A DNA stretch of 64,000 bases from Cervus elaphus (taxonomy: Eukaryota; Chordata; Mammalia; Artiodactyla; Cervidae): the NCBI RefSeq assembly GCF_910594005.1, contig NC_057835.1:50244001-50308000 (forward strand). Direction: 5' to 3'. Below, piece by piece: positions 21,526 through 33,600 of this stretch (position 1 is the stretch's first letter; each line of letters starts with the position of its first letter). The notes beneath the pieces are model-generated. The model was given only the letters and a program-made list of their open reading frames with translations. It was not told where the DNA came from and ran no database searches. The translations under genes and the position numbers were made by a program.

Positions 21526-24500
21526 AACAATATTTTCCTCTCTTGGTTAGTCATAGTCACATTTTTTTTCTTTGAATAGAAAAGTAGGCTTAGCCTAAAT
21601 ACCTTGGATGAGACTGAGGTACCAACTTGTCTGCCAACTATGCTTTAAACAGAGCAGCTTTCCTGGCTGCAGAGACTCAGGCGAGCTATCAGAGGAGATT
21701 GTGTGTGTAGATTTCCCAGAATATCTGACCATTGTCTGGGTCACAGAACTGATATTCCAAGTACAAGTTAGATCATTTCCATTCATGGACATAATAAGCG
21801 AAATGCTTCTCCTTTAGGTAAGTTGTTTGAAAATGCTGGTTCCTGAGCACACATTCTTTATTTTATTTTATAGGACAAATGTTGTATGCCCACAGCATAG
21901 GGTAGGATGTCATAAAAGATTCTTGTTCAGAGTTTGATTATTGTACACAAGACTCCAGCAGTTATTTCAAAGCCTTTTTGAATGACCGAATATTCAGTTT
22001 TCTGAGCCCACAGCTGTCTATTCTTATGCTTTATGGAGGCCTTCCCTTCCTCTATTTGTTGAAGATATAAAACCACATCTCAAAACCCATGTAAAAATAC
22101 TATAAAAAGCATCCATGATTAATAGAACATTTTCTACATTAACTGTCTTAACCAATTCTATTAAAAGAAATTTTAGAGAATATCTCCCCCTCTTTTTTCT
22201 CCTTCCAAGTTTTAGGGGATGTTCCAAATATGGACGCCTCCTGTCAGAATTCCCTCAGATTGACAGGGTGGCTTGATGATACTGATATAAAAAGATAGAG
22301 GTTTCTCCTTGTTCCCTATCCCCCCCCCCACCAAAGCCATTTGACAACTAAAAATGTGCCTAAGACTTGGTACACTGATGAAAATGGAGGTCATATACCT
22401 TATCCGAGACTGTTTCCTTTTAAAACATGACAGGAAACAGTCAAGGTGCTTTTGAACTTAATATTATTAACTCATTGCTTTGGATACTCCTTTCTCAGGG
22501 GCTGTGCCTTGTCTGAGAATCACCTCCTCTTCCTCTCTGTCTCAGTATTTTCTCCTCCAGAGTCCCCTATGCTAACTTTTCCACAGATTTCATTTTATTT
22601 ACGAGAAATTGAAATGATAATGTAACTGAGACGATGATGGTCAGTTTTCAAAGAAATAATCCAGTGCGTTGATGAGAAAGAATCACCAGAACTCAAGCAC
22701 TTGTAAGAAGCCTAAGATAAAAGACTCTTGTTTTCTTGGCAAGCCGGATAGATGTTCTGCAGTGACAAATGATATAACTGTTATCTTGACACCATACTCT
22801 CCCATGTTGAAACTGTTTATGAGAAACAAACATCATATGAAGAACAGATTGCCAGACACGAAGTAAATCACTGTAAAGGGTGGTGAGTCAAGTATTGCCA
22901 GTTTTACCCACATTGTCATTGTTATGATGTAACACATTCCTGGAGACTGATATTGTATCCAAATTTGGGCACAAAAACCTCCTCTTGATCAGTTGGCTGA
23001 GATTCCCTGCCGTATAATATGTCACACACACACAGACTTGGATGCACACCCAACCTGAGTGAGGCGCAAAGGACAATCGGGAAAGGATGGAATATTAAAA
23101 AGGTGTGCAGAGATTATACAAACTGTAAATTTCAGCCCTTGCCCAGGCAATAAACCCAGTAATCCTCTAAGCTCTGCTAGCAATGATTAATAAACAGTGG
23201 GTGTGCTAAACATATGGAAAAATCATCCCATCTGGGCCATTTAAAACTAGGACATAGACTTTATCTTTGTTTATTTCATCCTTAGCTAAAAGGCTTATTA
23301 TGAATTGCAATAATCCAAGAAGCCAACCATGGAAGACAGACAAACTCTTTAGATAAAACCAAAAAAGCAAGTTCTGTAACCAAGGACCAGATGTATTTTT
23401 GGGTTTAGCCCTTGTACATATTTAGCCGAGCTTTTCAAGTGGTGAAGATTTGCATGTTTGTTTTGCAATACTAATGAATATGTTTTTGATTTACATTTTA
23501 GAAAATGGAAACTTTTATCTTCTTGGGGCTTTGTAACTTAATGACTTCCAGAGGGTGGCTTGGTGTCCTCTTTTAACCCTTCACCACGAGAAACGTATCT
23601 TTTTCAGAGGCCCAGGGCTCTATCTCACTGAATGAAACCCTGAAGATAATGTGGTTCTGTCTTTTGTTGCTGGAATGGCAAGGGTTGAAGAGCTTTCAGC
23701 TTTCAATCTAGTGAAAACATATGTAAATGGCAAATTATTTTTAAACTGCCTTTAATGTGAATTCTGGGGGTATACAGAATGACTCCACAGATGATATTTA
23801 TATGAGATGAATAAGGACAACTCTTTTGGAAAAACATTGCTTTGAGAGGTAAGATCTTGAGTATTGGTTCAATTTCCTTGGAGATAAAGATTGTTTTAGA
23901 AAGATGAGGAAAATGTCTTACTGAATTTTTTTACTTCTGGAAGATATCCTTAGGAATAGTTCTTTCTTCCTTTCAGTTTCTTTGAAGATGTTACGTGGAA
24001 AAATAAGTAAACACATTTTCCCCCGGAGACTTCCTTTGCTTGTAATTTGAATTGGACAAGGACCTTATCAGAAATGGAAAATTTATCCTTGAGGGATAAC
24101 AGAGTATTTTAGAATAAGAGATAACTAGAGCTTTGAACTCTCATTATTTGACAAATTAGACCAAAGAGATAGCTTTTCTTCCAAATTCTTCCAGTAGTTT
24201 TTAAAAATAGACTATGATAAAATAATAAGTATGCCCTTAAGAGCCTGTGTAGGGCCATGAAATCTTTTAAATGCTTAACTTTCTGGGACAAACAAGTGAA
24301 GGTGTAATATCACACTGAGCATGAAATGGGGGATGTTTTACATTAGTTCTACGTGATTAGCTGTGTTGAGGTTCAATGAAAATGTGCTAGTGAGGGCCGA
24401 GTAGTCCTTTGATAAGGAACCAATGGCGTTTTTATTATGTAATATCTGAAAGGCTTATGATCAAGAGTCCCTAAGCCGAGTTCTTCACATGGGAAATCAT

Positions 24501-26511
24501 TTCACCCCTAGAGAATATTTTTCCCACCCAGACTCTCTTAATAACTAGTTTTAACTTTCCAGAACAGTTTTATAGTGTTGTATTAAAATTGGATACATAT
24601 TTGCTGTGAGTTCTTGGTTAGCAGGCATTTTCTAACACAATTTACTTAAACCAAAAAAAGATTGAAATACGGTGTAAGAATTCCTTATTTTCCCTTAAAA
24701 ATTCCTCCAAAACTTTCAGTTCTTGTCTATTTTAGATCTGAGAGAAAAAATACTTAAAAAAAAAAACAACCTAAATGTATTTTAAAACTAGTCATTTTTC
24801 TTATTATTCAGAATCCAAGTCTAGATGGATCTTTTTTAAATGTGGTCTTAACTTAGGAGATCTTATTTTTAAAGTATTTATTAATAATTTAGATCTTAAT
24901 TTATCCTTGCTCTTCCTCTATGATAAAAAGGAAAGGAACAGGTAACCAATTGATTGTGTAAACACTATGTGCCTGGAAGTTTGTCTTTGCTACTTTATGT
25001 TCCTACAAGTAGATCTCATTACAAAGGAGAAAATCGAAGCTTGGAGAAGCTGATAAATGTAAGGTCATATTATTAGGTTGATGCAGACCCAAGATTCAGA
25101 CTCAGGTCTTTCTGCTTTTCAAAATGATTTTCGCTGCCCAGCATCATTCTGTCATAGCCCTTATCTCTCAGAGTCACTGACCCCAAATCTCATTTTTTGT
25201 TGGTATTCCTTAAAATGAATGATTCCAGCAGACCAAGTACCTCGAATAATGGAAATCTGCTTAGGTGTAGAAACCCAGCTGCTGGTGGGATTGCTGGGTG
25301 AATGGTTGTGGAACAGCTAGTGGGACAGAGTTGGGGAAGAAGATCAGAAGGAGACATGGACTAGAACAGTGGAAGCCTGGGCCAGTGGTTCCTAACCTTT
25401 GCATAGGGTCATTTGAGATTATAGATGGAAGTTAACAGACCCTGTCCCTAGAAAATTTCCTGAAAACCTCAGACCTGCTGAAGCTGTTGAGATTGGCAGA
25501 TTCTATGCTGAGTTTTTGCCCTTAGTCCCTGATACTCTAAAGCATGGTCCTTGGACCACCAGCATCAGTGATCTCTATAAGCTTTGACAAGAGAAGGATC
25601 TCAGGCCCTACTCAAGACCTATCTAATTAGAATCTGCATTTTACAAGATGCCCAGATGAAGCCCTAGCACATTACAGCTTGAGAAAGATTGGTCTGAGTA
25701 GGCAGTAGCCAAGAAGGAATGAATGTGTGCGGCTGTTGAAGTGTCAGAGGGTGAAGATAGTGAGGACTGTGCTTAAAGAAGAAGAATGGGATAGAACAGG
25801 TCTCAGATTTATCAGGAAATGGGCAAATGGCTGGAGGCTGCACCTGCAGCTGTTAACTGTGAATGTTTCTCATCTTTAGTCACGGTCGGTGGGCAGGGGC
25901 CTGATTCATCTTATCAACCACCTATACTTACTGAGTTTCAAATGACTAGAGTAGTTTTCACATAATAGCCATAAAGAAGTCTTAGTTTAAAAGGAGGAAA
26001 TAAATGAGAAATGATGAAATTGTTGATTTGACTCTTAAGTAAACTAGTCAATTTTGTGTTTGTTTGATGATATTAAATCATTATTGCTAATGGATGGCTT
26101 CCATATCCTGTGGAAAAGTGGTTTGAACTGTTTTCTTTTAGTTAAGAGTCTTAGATGGGTGTCCACACACTCCTTGCACTTTCTGATGTATCCTCGTGAG
26201 CCCCAGGAGAGAGCTGCAGGAAGTACGAGCAAGGGGTCTTGTACACCACACCCATCAGAGCATTTTGTGATAAGAGTGGAGAGTCCTCGTAGGGACTGGC
26301 CCTGCGAAGGCAGCATGAAGATTCTTAATTAGAACCCTGCCCACTTCACCCAGAATGAGAACCTGGGTCATATAGATGGTGGCTATAATGATAGTTTTGC
26401 TATGGATGGGCTTAATCATTTTTATTTAGTGGCCTTTAAGCATGTGCAGCCTTAGCAAGTAGTCATTAACAGCTTAAGCCCCAAGATGCACAAGTCTATA
26501 GCATATAGATG
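21526..26511. other. Repeat-poor block of about 5 kb, candidate conserved non-coding DNA
   Basis: No Bov-tA, BovB, CHR or L1 copy is visible, although one falls every 1-2 kb elsewhere. Only an old hAT fragment (25529-25692) was recognised. A+T-rich stretches such as 23150-23480 and 24600-24900 look like slowly evolving non-coding DNA. No frame exceeds 92 codons, and none shows a domain. Confidence 0.4.
25529..25692 (+). mobile_element. MER20-like hAT-Charlie relic
   Basis: Landmarks in order: AAGCATGGTCCTTGGACCAC, CAGCATCAGTGATCTC, GGCCCTACTCAAGACCT, AGAATCTGCATTTTACAAG, CTTGAGAAAGATTGG. A further hAT-like start (CAGTGGTTCCTAACC) lies just upstream at about 25384. Confidence 0.55.
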
Positions 26512-26645
26512 GTTGTTCAGTCACTAAGTTCAGTCACTAAGTTTGCGACCTCATGGACTATAGCATGCCAGGCTCCTCTGTCCTCCACTATCTCCTAGAG
26601 TTTGCTGAGATTCCTGTTCATTGAGTCCATGATGCTGTATATTTG
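26512..26645 (-). mobile_element. BovB LINE 3'-end fragment
   Basis: Antisense BovB tail: TTGTTCAGTCACTAAG, GCGACCTCATGGACTATAGC, CTGTCCTCCACTATCTCCTA, GAGTTTGCTGAGATTC, GAGTCCATGATGC. The CACTATCTCC part distinguishes BovB from Bov-tA. A small internal repeat of CAGTCACTAAG is present. Confidence 0.82.
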
Positions 26646-26805
26646 ATACCAGTGTTCTATTGGGAATACTTCTTTGAGGTGGGGAGAGAAGGACTTGAGA
26701 CCCATAAAAAGAATAACTGAGCAAGATAAAGTATCTCTGGTTAAACTATTTTTAGATGCAGTGGATTTCTGGGGAAGACACAGCAGGGTTTTTAATAAGA
26801 AAATA

Positions 26806-26885
26806 TTGGGTTGGCCAAAAATTTCATTCGGGTTCTTCTGTTACATCTTATGGAAAAATTCAAACAAACTTATCAGCCAACCCAA
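26806..26885. mobile_element. Mariner-type MITE, palindromic hairpin of the miR-2284/2285 kind
   Basis: The termini TTGGGTTGGC and GCCAACCCAA are perfect inverted repeats of each other, and inward the arms stay complementary with mismatches, giving an 80-bp imperfect palindrome. TA dinucleotides flank it (26804-26805, and 26887-26888 one base out), as for mariner/Tc1 insertions. The arm AAAAATTTCATTCGGGTT resembles the bovine miR-2284 family, which is known to come from such elements. Whether this copy is transcribed or processed is unknown. Confidence 0.75.
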
Positions 26886-26935
26886 ATAATTTGGCACACA
26901 TTCATTGCGAACTGGCTGTGCTGTAGGCCTTGTGT

Positions 26936-27161
26936 GGATGCGTGTGTGCTAAGTCGCTTCAGTCATAACCAACTTTTTGTGACTCTATGGCCCATAGCCC
27001 GCCAGGCTCCTCTGTCCATGGGATTCTCCAGGCAAGAATACTGGAGTGGGCTGCCATGTCCTCCTCCAGGGGGTCTTCCTGACCCAGGAATTGAAGCTGT
27101 GTTTCTTATGGCTCTTGCCTTAGCAGGCAGGTTCTTTACCACTAGCGCTGCCTAGGAAGCT
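26936..27161 (-). mobile_element. Bov-tA SINE with short TSD
   Basis: Antisense: AAGTCGCTTCAGTCATAACC, GACTCTATGGCCCATAGCC, GGGATTCTCCAGGCAAG, GACCCAGGAATTGAAGC, and end CTAGGAAGCTC. CTTGTGT lies at 26929-26935 and again at 27162-27168. Confidence 0.93.
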
Positions 27162-27189
27162 CTTGTGTAGGTGATGGACATACGATTAT

Positions 27190-27440
27190 GACAAGGACGT
27201 GTTCCCTACCCATATGAAATTGTAGTCAAGAAAAGTAAGCACTGTGGCAGTGGAGGGGTAGGGTGCCATGAGCGCATGCTGCAAGGTGCCTTTACCTAAA
27301 TTTGTTGGGACAGTGACGGCTTCCTGGAAGGAAGTAAAGGAAGTGAAGAAAGTGACTCTAAGTTCATGTTTGAAGTGGGAAGGGGGTGGAAGGCCCAGGG
27401 AATGGGCTGTGCAAAGACCCAGAGGTGAGAGAGAAGATAG
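27190..27440 (-). mobile_element. L2-like antisense relic
   Basis: GGCTTCCTGGAAGGAAGTAA, GAATGGGCTGTGCAAAGACC and CAGAGGTGAGAGAGAAG follow the order of an antisense L2 (tolerant match). It explains the paired frames on both strands here (27186-27531). Confidence 0.4.
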
Positions 27441-29274
27441 TGCATCGGACAACAAGAAGCATGTCAGCACCATTAGAGTGTCTTGCCTGGGGATCTGGAA
27501 TAAAACCTTAGAGCTTGAAGAGGTGTTTTAGGTTAACTAGTCTCAGCCCCTCAAGATGTCTTATCAAATGATCCTTCATCTTCTCTTCAGCACCTCCTGT
27601 GATGGAAAGCTGCCCACTGTAGTCCTTCCATAGGAAGAAATTGGAATCTCTCTTCTCTTCTCATCACTGGTCCTAGTTTTGCCCTTCCTTGTCACCTGGA
27701 CAATTAGAAGCTTCTCTAGTGTTTAACAATCACTGGTCAGGGTACTCAACACCCTTTCGGGGACTGCGTTGCCAAAGGAGACAAGCCGAGGTCCAACTGG
27801 ACACATCATACATGTAGCAAATACTTACACTTCATGCGTTCAAATCTTGCAATATCCCAAATGGCAGTTTTATATAAGCTCCCAGTCAATCATGATATTT
27901 CACGGGGGAAGTGGGAGGAGGCCAGATATTTGGCTTAAAGAGCTCACATTATTACGATTATATTAAGGATTCAATTTTGTGCAAGCCTTCCTGTAAAATT
28001 CCCCTTCCCATCCACCAAGTCTCATACCATGCCACTGTTGTGCTGGCTTGAATTGTCAGCACACCTGTACTTTTTTAATGATGAAGGCTAAACCCCAGTG
28101 CCAGCTGGAGGGAAAGGTCACATTTCATGGTGGTGTAATTGGAGAACTGTGTTTCTTAGGGATAGAGGTAGCAGAGCCTTGTTGGAAAGTTTGAGAACAT
28201 AGACCTAGTCATAAGCCACTTACCTTTGGTAGTGAATCACTTCTTCAATAACTGATTGGACCTCAATTTTTTTATTGTGACTGCTCCCTCATATAGCTAG
28301 AGGATTAAGTGAACAGTCAGAATTAGATATGTCCAGAAACCAAAGTAGAATCTGGGTCATAAGAGGGGAAAGAGTTGCAGGTAATTGGGTCCAGTGTGTA
28401 ATATAGGGTCCATAATACACTTTCACACCTCCTGCACTTATGATTGAAAGGATGATTTTCCTCAGCAACTGGCCCTGAATCATCTTTATTAGTTAAAGCC
28501 CTGTTTGCTATTCTAATAATAAAAAAGGAACTTTTATTTATTTCTATAGCCTGCCTGTTCCCTAATGCAGAATGTTGATGGAATACAGACGTGGGTAAGC
28601 ATTGTCATTGTGCCTTTTGGACTGTAGAAGAATGTCCTTATAAGAAAAGATTGCATATATATAGTCACAATGCCTGAATTGTACACATGAACTTAGTTTC
28701 AGAGGAAATGAGTGACATTGAAAAGATGAAACATGCATAGCGTTTGAGTTTAGAAAATTTTAATTTCATTTGTAGCAACACAGTGAAAATATCCAAGATC
28801 TAAGCTTAAAATAAAACTTGGCTCTAAGAGGCATGTGTAATAAATTAGCAGATTAAAGTTGTTTACACCTTTGGCATTTTTAATCTCATATTTCTGCTTT
28901 AAATAGCTTTCCTGGCAATTATATACTAGTTTTTTTTCACCATATAATTCTGAAAGTTGCATATTGGACATACTTTTGATATTTACTTCAGCCATTTCTT
29001 TCTGCCTCTGACTGTAAGATGACTATTAGCTAATGATAATAACACACAAAATATTCTCATTTATGTTTACTTTTCATATGAATAAATATGAAAATGCACT
29101 TTTCATATAAATAAATAAATTTTATAAAACTATTTCCTGTTTCTTTTGAAAATGCCTTCATGAGGTGTTACTTTGATATTTTGAAATAATAAATATTTAA
29201 ATTAATTCAACACATTTGAAGAAATATTTATGTGAGCCTCTGGAGAGTTAGACATGGTTCTACATCCTGTACTA
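27441..29274. other. Unique, A+T-rich non-coding sequence
   Basis: No young repeat and no gene signal. The most A+T-rich part is 28740-29230. Confidence 0.4.
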
Positions 29275-29453
29275 CAGAGGTTCCCAATCTTTTTGGCACA
29301 GGGATCAGTTTCATGGAAAACAGTTTTACCACAAGGGGCTAGTTTTGGGACGATTCAAACATATTATGTTTATTGTACACTTTATTTCTATTATTATACA
29401 TCAGCTCCACCTCAGATCATCAGACATTAGGTCTCAGAGGTTGGGGAATCCTG
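29275..29453 (+). mobile_element. MER1-type hAT-Charlie DNA transposon relic
   Basis: The left end CAGAGGTTCCCAATC and right end GGTTGGGGAATCCTG are near-inverted repeats, with TTTATTGTACACTTTATTTC and CCACCTCAGATCATCAG between them. This matches an internally deleted MER1 element. Confidence 0.72.
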
Positions 29454-29929
29454 CTATAGAGGATATCAAACTGAGGAAGACCTTCTTTGGCCCCACATGG
29501 GACCTTACAGGCTTGTAGACAATTCAGGACCCAAATGACTATGATGGAAGGGCCATGAATCAAATTCACAGCACAGTGAATCCAAAGAAAGAAAAGGTAA
29601 AATCATTATATGTCACAAATATAAGATTTTTTTTTTCATTTTGAGACATCGTCATCAGATACTTTCTTAAAGAGGCTTTTCTTGACCTCCCCTAAAATGG
29701 ATCTGATTCCCTTGCTCTTAAAGATCTCTATGTACTTCCTTAAAAAAATCAGCCTTATTGAGGGATATTTCACATACCGTGACATCCACCCATTTAAATG
29801 TCCATCCATCTGTATGGTTCCAGGTGTGTGTGCATGTGTGTGTATGTGTGTGCATGAGAATGTATGCCTGTATGCAGGGTGTGTTCACTAGATTAATTTA
29901 GGTCTGGACTTCCTCTGAGCCTACCACTC
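29454..29929. other. Unique sequence with a TG-rich tract
   Basis: Interrupted TG-rich repeat at about 29824-29882. No gene. Confidence 0.45.
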
Positions 29930-30747
29930 TCCCTGCAGCCCTCTCTGGTCATAACTCTTTTTCTCTATCACCTCTTGGACCATTGGACCTGGAGGTGCAG
30001 CTGGGTGTCTCCTTAGTTCACAATTTCCACTTCCACACCATTAATTCTCCCTTTCTCTTCCCTAAACCCCTGCAGTTTTGACTCCCTTGTCATCAGACAA
30101 TCCTAGCCACCACCTTCTTTGTCTGTAAACCCCTAGATCACTCCTGTTCATTTGTTGAAGACTTGAACTCCTGTTGGCTGTCATTTTCTCTTATCTTAAT
30201 TCTCCCTTAATTTAATAACCAGATGCCTCTTCTAACATCCTAGCCACTCGATTCCTGGACCTTCATTTCTCCAGTCATCTCATCCTAGCACTCATCCTCT
30301 AAACCACTCCTTCCCATGATTCTACTCGAGGATCTAGGCTTCCAGTGACTTGTCCATAATTTCAGTTTCAAACATCCTGCCATCTGACCATCACTTCCTA
30401 TCTTTTCAGCTTAATTCCTCTGATGCCTGATGCCATCACTCCTTGAACTCTCTGGGATCTGCAGTCTATTGATCTTAACCACGTTTTCCCTCTGCCTCCC
30501 TTCCAATCCTAATTCCTCTTCAAACCCATGTATCTTACCACCTTTTCCCTTACCCTCCTTTCTAATCACATTCCTCCCTTCCCATCTTAAATTCTGTGCT
30601 CAGTCATTGTGATCATACGCTTGTACTTACTCTCAGTTCTCTTGCATTTCTGGCTTCCTTGAGCTAACTTGGAAAGAACCCATCCTTGATTAAATCCAGC
30701 TCTGCCTATTCTGTGCCTATACCTATGCATTGAATGTGGCTGGAAAA

Positions 30748-30774
30748 CACACACACGCACACACACACATACAT
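30748..30774. repeat. Interrupted (CA)n microsatellite
   Basis: About 13 CA units with one G interruption. Confidence 0.9.
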
Positions 30775-31812
30775 GACTGGTCTTATTGTTAAACTTATAA
30801 CCATAAACCTTATATGAATATGTAATACTTCCCACTGATCATACTACATTTTCTAAATGTATTCACCCTACTCTTCTGGACAACTATTTTATCGTCCTTT
30901 CTTTCCTTTTCAAACTTCTAGCATCTCTGTGTCACCAGAGATGACTTTGCTTCCTACTTTTCTGGAAGCCTAGAAACAATCAAAAGATAACTTTCCACAG
31001 ACTACCACCACCATATTTACCTGCCTCTCAGCACTTGTACCAAGCTATTCTTGCATCTCTGCTGTTACCATAGAGAGGAAGTGTCTACACTCCTATCTAA
31101 AGACGGCCACTTCAGGTGGATTTGGATTCCATAGCCTCTCACATTACTCAAGGTCATTGCTCCACTAGGTTTCTTTCTCGTATCATCATTTTCTCCCCCG
31201 TCTTGGGTTATTCCCATCAGCATACAAGTATACTGCTATCTCTCCAATAAAAGCCTCCATCATGCCACAGAAACTGTTTTCCTCAAAGTGGCCAATGACC
31301 TTATATTGCTAAATCCATTGGTCCTCTTTTAGTGCCCATGCTTACACACAATGGTCACTTTCTTTTTCTTGAAACAGTTTCTTCACTTGACTTCTTAGAT
31401 CCTATTCTTTTTTGGTCTTTATACCACTGATAGCTCCTTCTGTTACCTTTACTGCTTCTTCATTATCTCCCCAACATATAATGGGTTCAGGGCTTGGTCC
31501 TCTTCTTAGCAACCCACACCCACTCTCACTGCTCCCATCTAGTTTAATCACTCTCACTAATGTCAATCTGCAACTGCATCCTCTCCACGAACTCTAGATT
31601 TATATGTTCAGTTGACTCTGGGCATCTCCTCTTGGATGTCTAATAGACATCTCAAATAAAACATTGCTAGAAGTGCACTCCCCAAAAGTGCCGCCCCTTC
31701 CATCTCTCCCACCTTGGGCAATGAAAGTTCCATCTTGCCAGTTGTCCAGGCCAAAGTGCTTGGAATCATTTTCAATTCTTCCCTTCCTCTCATACCCCAT
31801 ATCCAATTTGTC

Positions 31813-31863
31813 AGAAAATATTACTGAAAAAAATAAAAAAAAAAAAAAAAGAAAATATTACTG
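31813..31863 (+). repeat. Poly(A)-only insertion between 14-bp direct repeats, inside L2
   Basis: AGAAAATATTACTG at 31813-31826 is repeated at 31850-31863. Between them is a 23-base tract of A with a single T. The repeat belongs to the L2 host sequence, so one copy is a target-site duplication. The left junction (complement TTCT/GA) is a poorer L1-endonuclease site than the other cases. Confidence 0.75.
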
Positions 31864-32747
31864 GCTTTTCCTTCAACACATAATGAGAATCCTAATACTT
31901 CTCCACCTTCACCTCTGAAGGTGATGGTCCAAACCACCATCATCTTTTATGTAGATGGTTGCAGTCACTGAACGCTTGGCTTCCACTCTCACCTCGCATT
32001 GAGATTTCTTTAAATTCTAAGGTGATGTCACTGCCGTTTTCAAAAATTCCAGTTTCTCTGCATCTGATAGAGAAGAAAAGCTAAGGTTCTTAGTGACCCA
32101 CAAGACCCTACTGAATCTGCCAACACTCCTGTTCCACATTTACCGCTATGATTGCTGCTTCTCTCCCCTCACTTTCTCTCTTTCAGCCACACTCTAGGAA
32201 CTTTAGATTTCCTCTGACTCAAGACCTTTATTCCTATAGCCCATCTTCCTAGACTATTCCTTTCCCTCATTCCCCCCCTCACTTCCTTCAGATCTTTTCT
32301 CCAACATCATTTACCATATGGCCTAGCAATTCCACTACTGGGCTTATACCCTGAAGAAGCCATAATTCAAAAAGACACGTGTATCCCGGTGTTCATTGCA
32401 GCAGTACTTAACAATAGCCAAGACATGGAAGCAACCTAGGTGTCCAACAACAGATGAGTGGATAAAGTTGTGGTACATATATACAATGGAATGTTACTCA
32501 GGCATAAAAACAGAATGAATTTGAGTCAGTTGAACTGAGGTGGATGCACCTAGAGCCTGTTATAAAGAGTGAAATGAGTCAAAAAGAGAAAGACAAATAT
32601 TGTATATTAACACCTATATATGGAATCTAGGAAAGTGGTATTGATGAACCTATTTGCAGGAAAGGAATGGAGAAACAGACGCAGACACAGTGAGGGAAGG
32701 AGATGGTGGGACGAATTAAGAGAGTAGCACTGACACATATACACAGC

Positions 32748-32876
32748 TGCTGCTGCTGCTGAGTCGCTTCAGTCGTGTCTGACTCTGTGACCCCATAGAC
32801 GGCAGCCCACCAGGCTCCTCCATCCATGGGATTTTCTAGGCAAGAGTACTGGAGTGGAGTGCCATTGCCTTCTCCA
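32748..32876 (-). mobile_element. Bov-tA SINE fragment nested in L1
   Basis: Antisense and lacking its tRNA-like head: (GCT)n, GAGTCGCTTCAGTCGTGTC, GACCCCATAGACGGCAGCC, GGAGTGGAGTGCCATTGCC. The flanks ACACATATACAC and CCACATATATACAC suggest a slightly decayed duplication, so it inserted after the L1. Confidence 0.9.
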
Positions 32877-33059
32877 CATATATACACTACCATGTGTAAA
32901 ATAGCTAGCTAGTGGGAAGTTGCTATGTAACATCGGAAGCCCAGTCTGGCACTCTGATGATCTGGGAGTGGTATGGGGTGAGTGGGAGGAAGGCCCAAGA
33001 GGGAGGGGATATATATATACACACCTACCCACACATACATATATATGTATTTATTCATG

Positions 33060-33082
33060 CACACACACACACACACACACAC
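33060..33082. repeat. (CA)11 microsatellite
   Basis: Perfect CA tract within the L1 3' UTR. It is preceded by an AT-rich TATATA tract at about 33009-33050. Confidence 0.95.
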
Positions 33083-33162
33083 TTATGGCTGGTTCAAGTT
33101 GTATGGCAGAAACAAAACAACATTGTAAAGCAATTATCCTCCAATTTAAAATGTAAAATAGA

Positions 33163-33368
33163 TGACCAGTGAAAATTCGATTCATGAAACAGGGCCCCCA
33201 GAGTTGGTGCTCTGGGACAACCCAGAAGAATGGGGGTGGGGAAGGAGGTGGGAGGGGGGGTTTAGGATGGTGGGATACCTGTATACCCATGGCTGATTCA
33301 TGTCGATGTATGGCAAAAACCACCACAGTATTGTAAAGTAATTAGCCTCCAATTAAATAAATTAAAAA
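33163..33368 (+). mobile_element. Second ruminant L1 3' end, directly adjacent
   Basis: CATGAAACAGGGCCCCCAG, TTGGTGCTCTGGGACAACCC, TGATTCATGTCGATGTATGG and GTATTGTAAAGTAATTAGCC are followed by an A-rich tail. It repeats the L1 3' end in the same orientation as the copy before it, so it is either a second insertion or a different subfamily. Confidence 0.87.
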
Positions 33369-33600
33369 AACTAACCTCTCAGATATCTAGCCCCATCCCC
33401 TGCTTTATTTCTTTCCATAGCCTTTAGCTCACTCTAATATATAATTTGGTTAAAAAAATCTATTTGGGTTACCGACTTTCCCTTGACTAGAATATACACC
33501 CGTCAAGGCAGAGATTCTCCTGTTTCATTCTTTGCTGTAGTCTCTAGAACAGTACTGCCTAGATAACTAGGTACTCAGTAGTATTTGTTGGGCAAATGGA
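33369..33600 (+). mobile_element. L2 LINE 3' end, continuation of the interrupted copy
   Basis: TTTCCATAGCCTTTAGCTC, CCTTGACTAGAATATACACC, GTCAAGGCAGAGATTCTCC, AGGTACTCAGTAGTATTTGT. This is the classic L2 terminus, picking up where 32308 stopped. Confidence 0.72.

Larger units (their letters stand above)
29930..32308 (+). mobile_element. Long L2 LINE relic, reverse-transcriptase region and 3' part
   Basis: A C/T-rich, diverged L2-like sequence. It is best supported from about 31050 (GAGAGGAAGTGTCTACACTC, GTGGCCAATGACCTTATATT, CTTGGTCCTCTTCTTAGC for the L-G-P-L-L part of the RT) to 32308 (CACCCCATATCC-like and GTTGCAGTCACTGAACGCTTG stretches). No frame is intact. The 29930-31050 part is assigned by continuity only. 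A young L1 breaks it at 32309, and its 3' end resumes at 33369. Confidence 0.55.
32309..33162 (+). mobile_element. Ruminant L1 3' part (ORF2 end and 3' UTR), split by a SINE
   Basis: Starts in the ORF2 C-terminal coding region (CCATATGGCCTAGCAATTCC, AATAGCCAAGACATGGAAGC), passes through the stop and 3' UTR (GGTGGATGCACCTAGAGCC), and ends CAATTATCCTCCAATTTAAA. A Bov-tA lies at 32748-32876, and a CA tract near the end. Coding capacity is lost. Confidence 0.88.

Noticed and set aside
32309..32450. L1 ORF2 remnant as a functional coding region
   Set aside because: Only the C-terminal end is present, with stops and a SINE insertion downstream.
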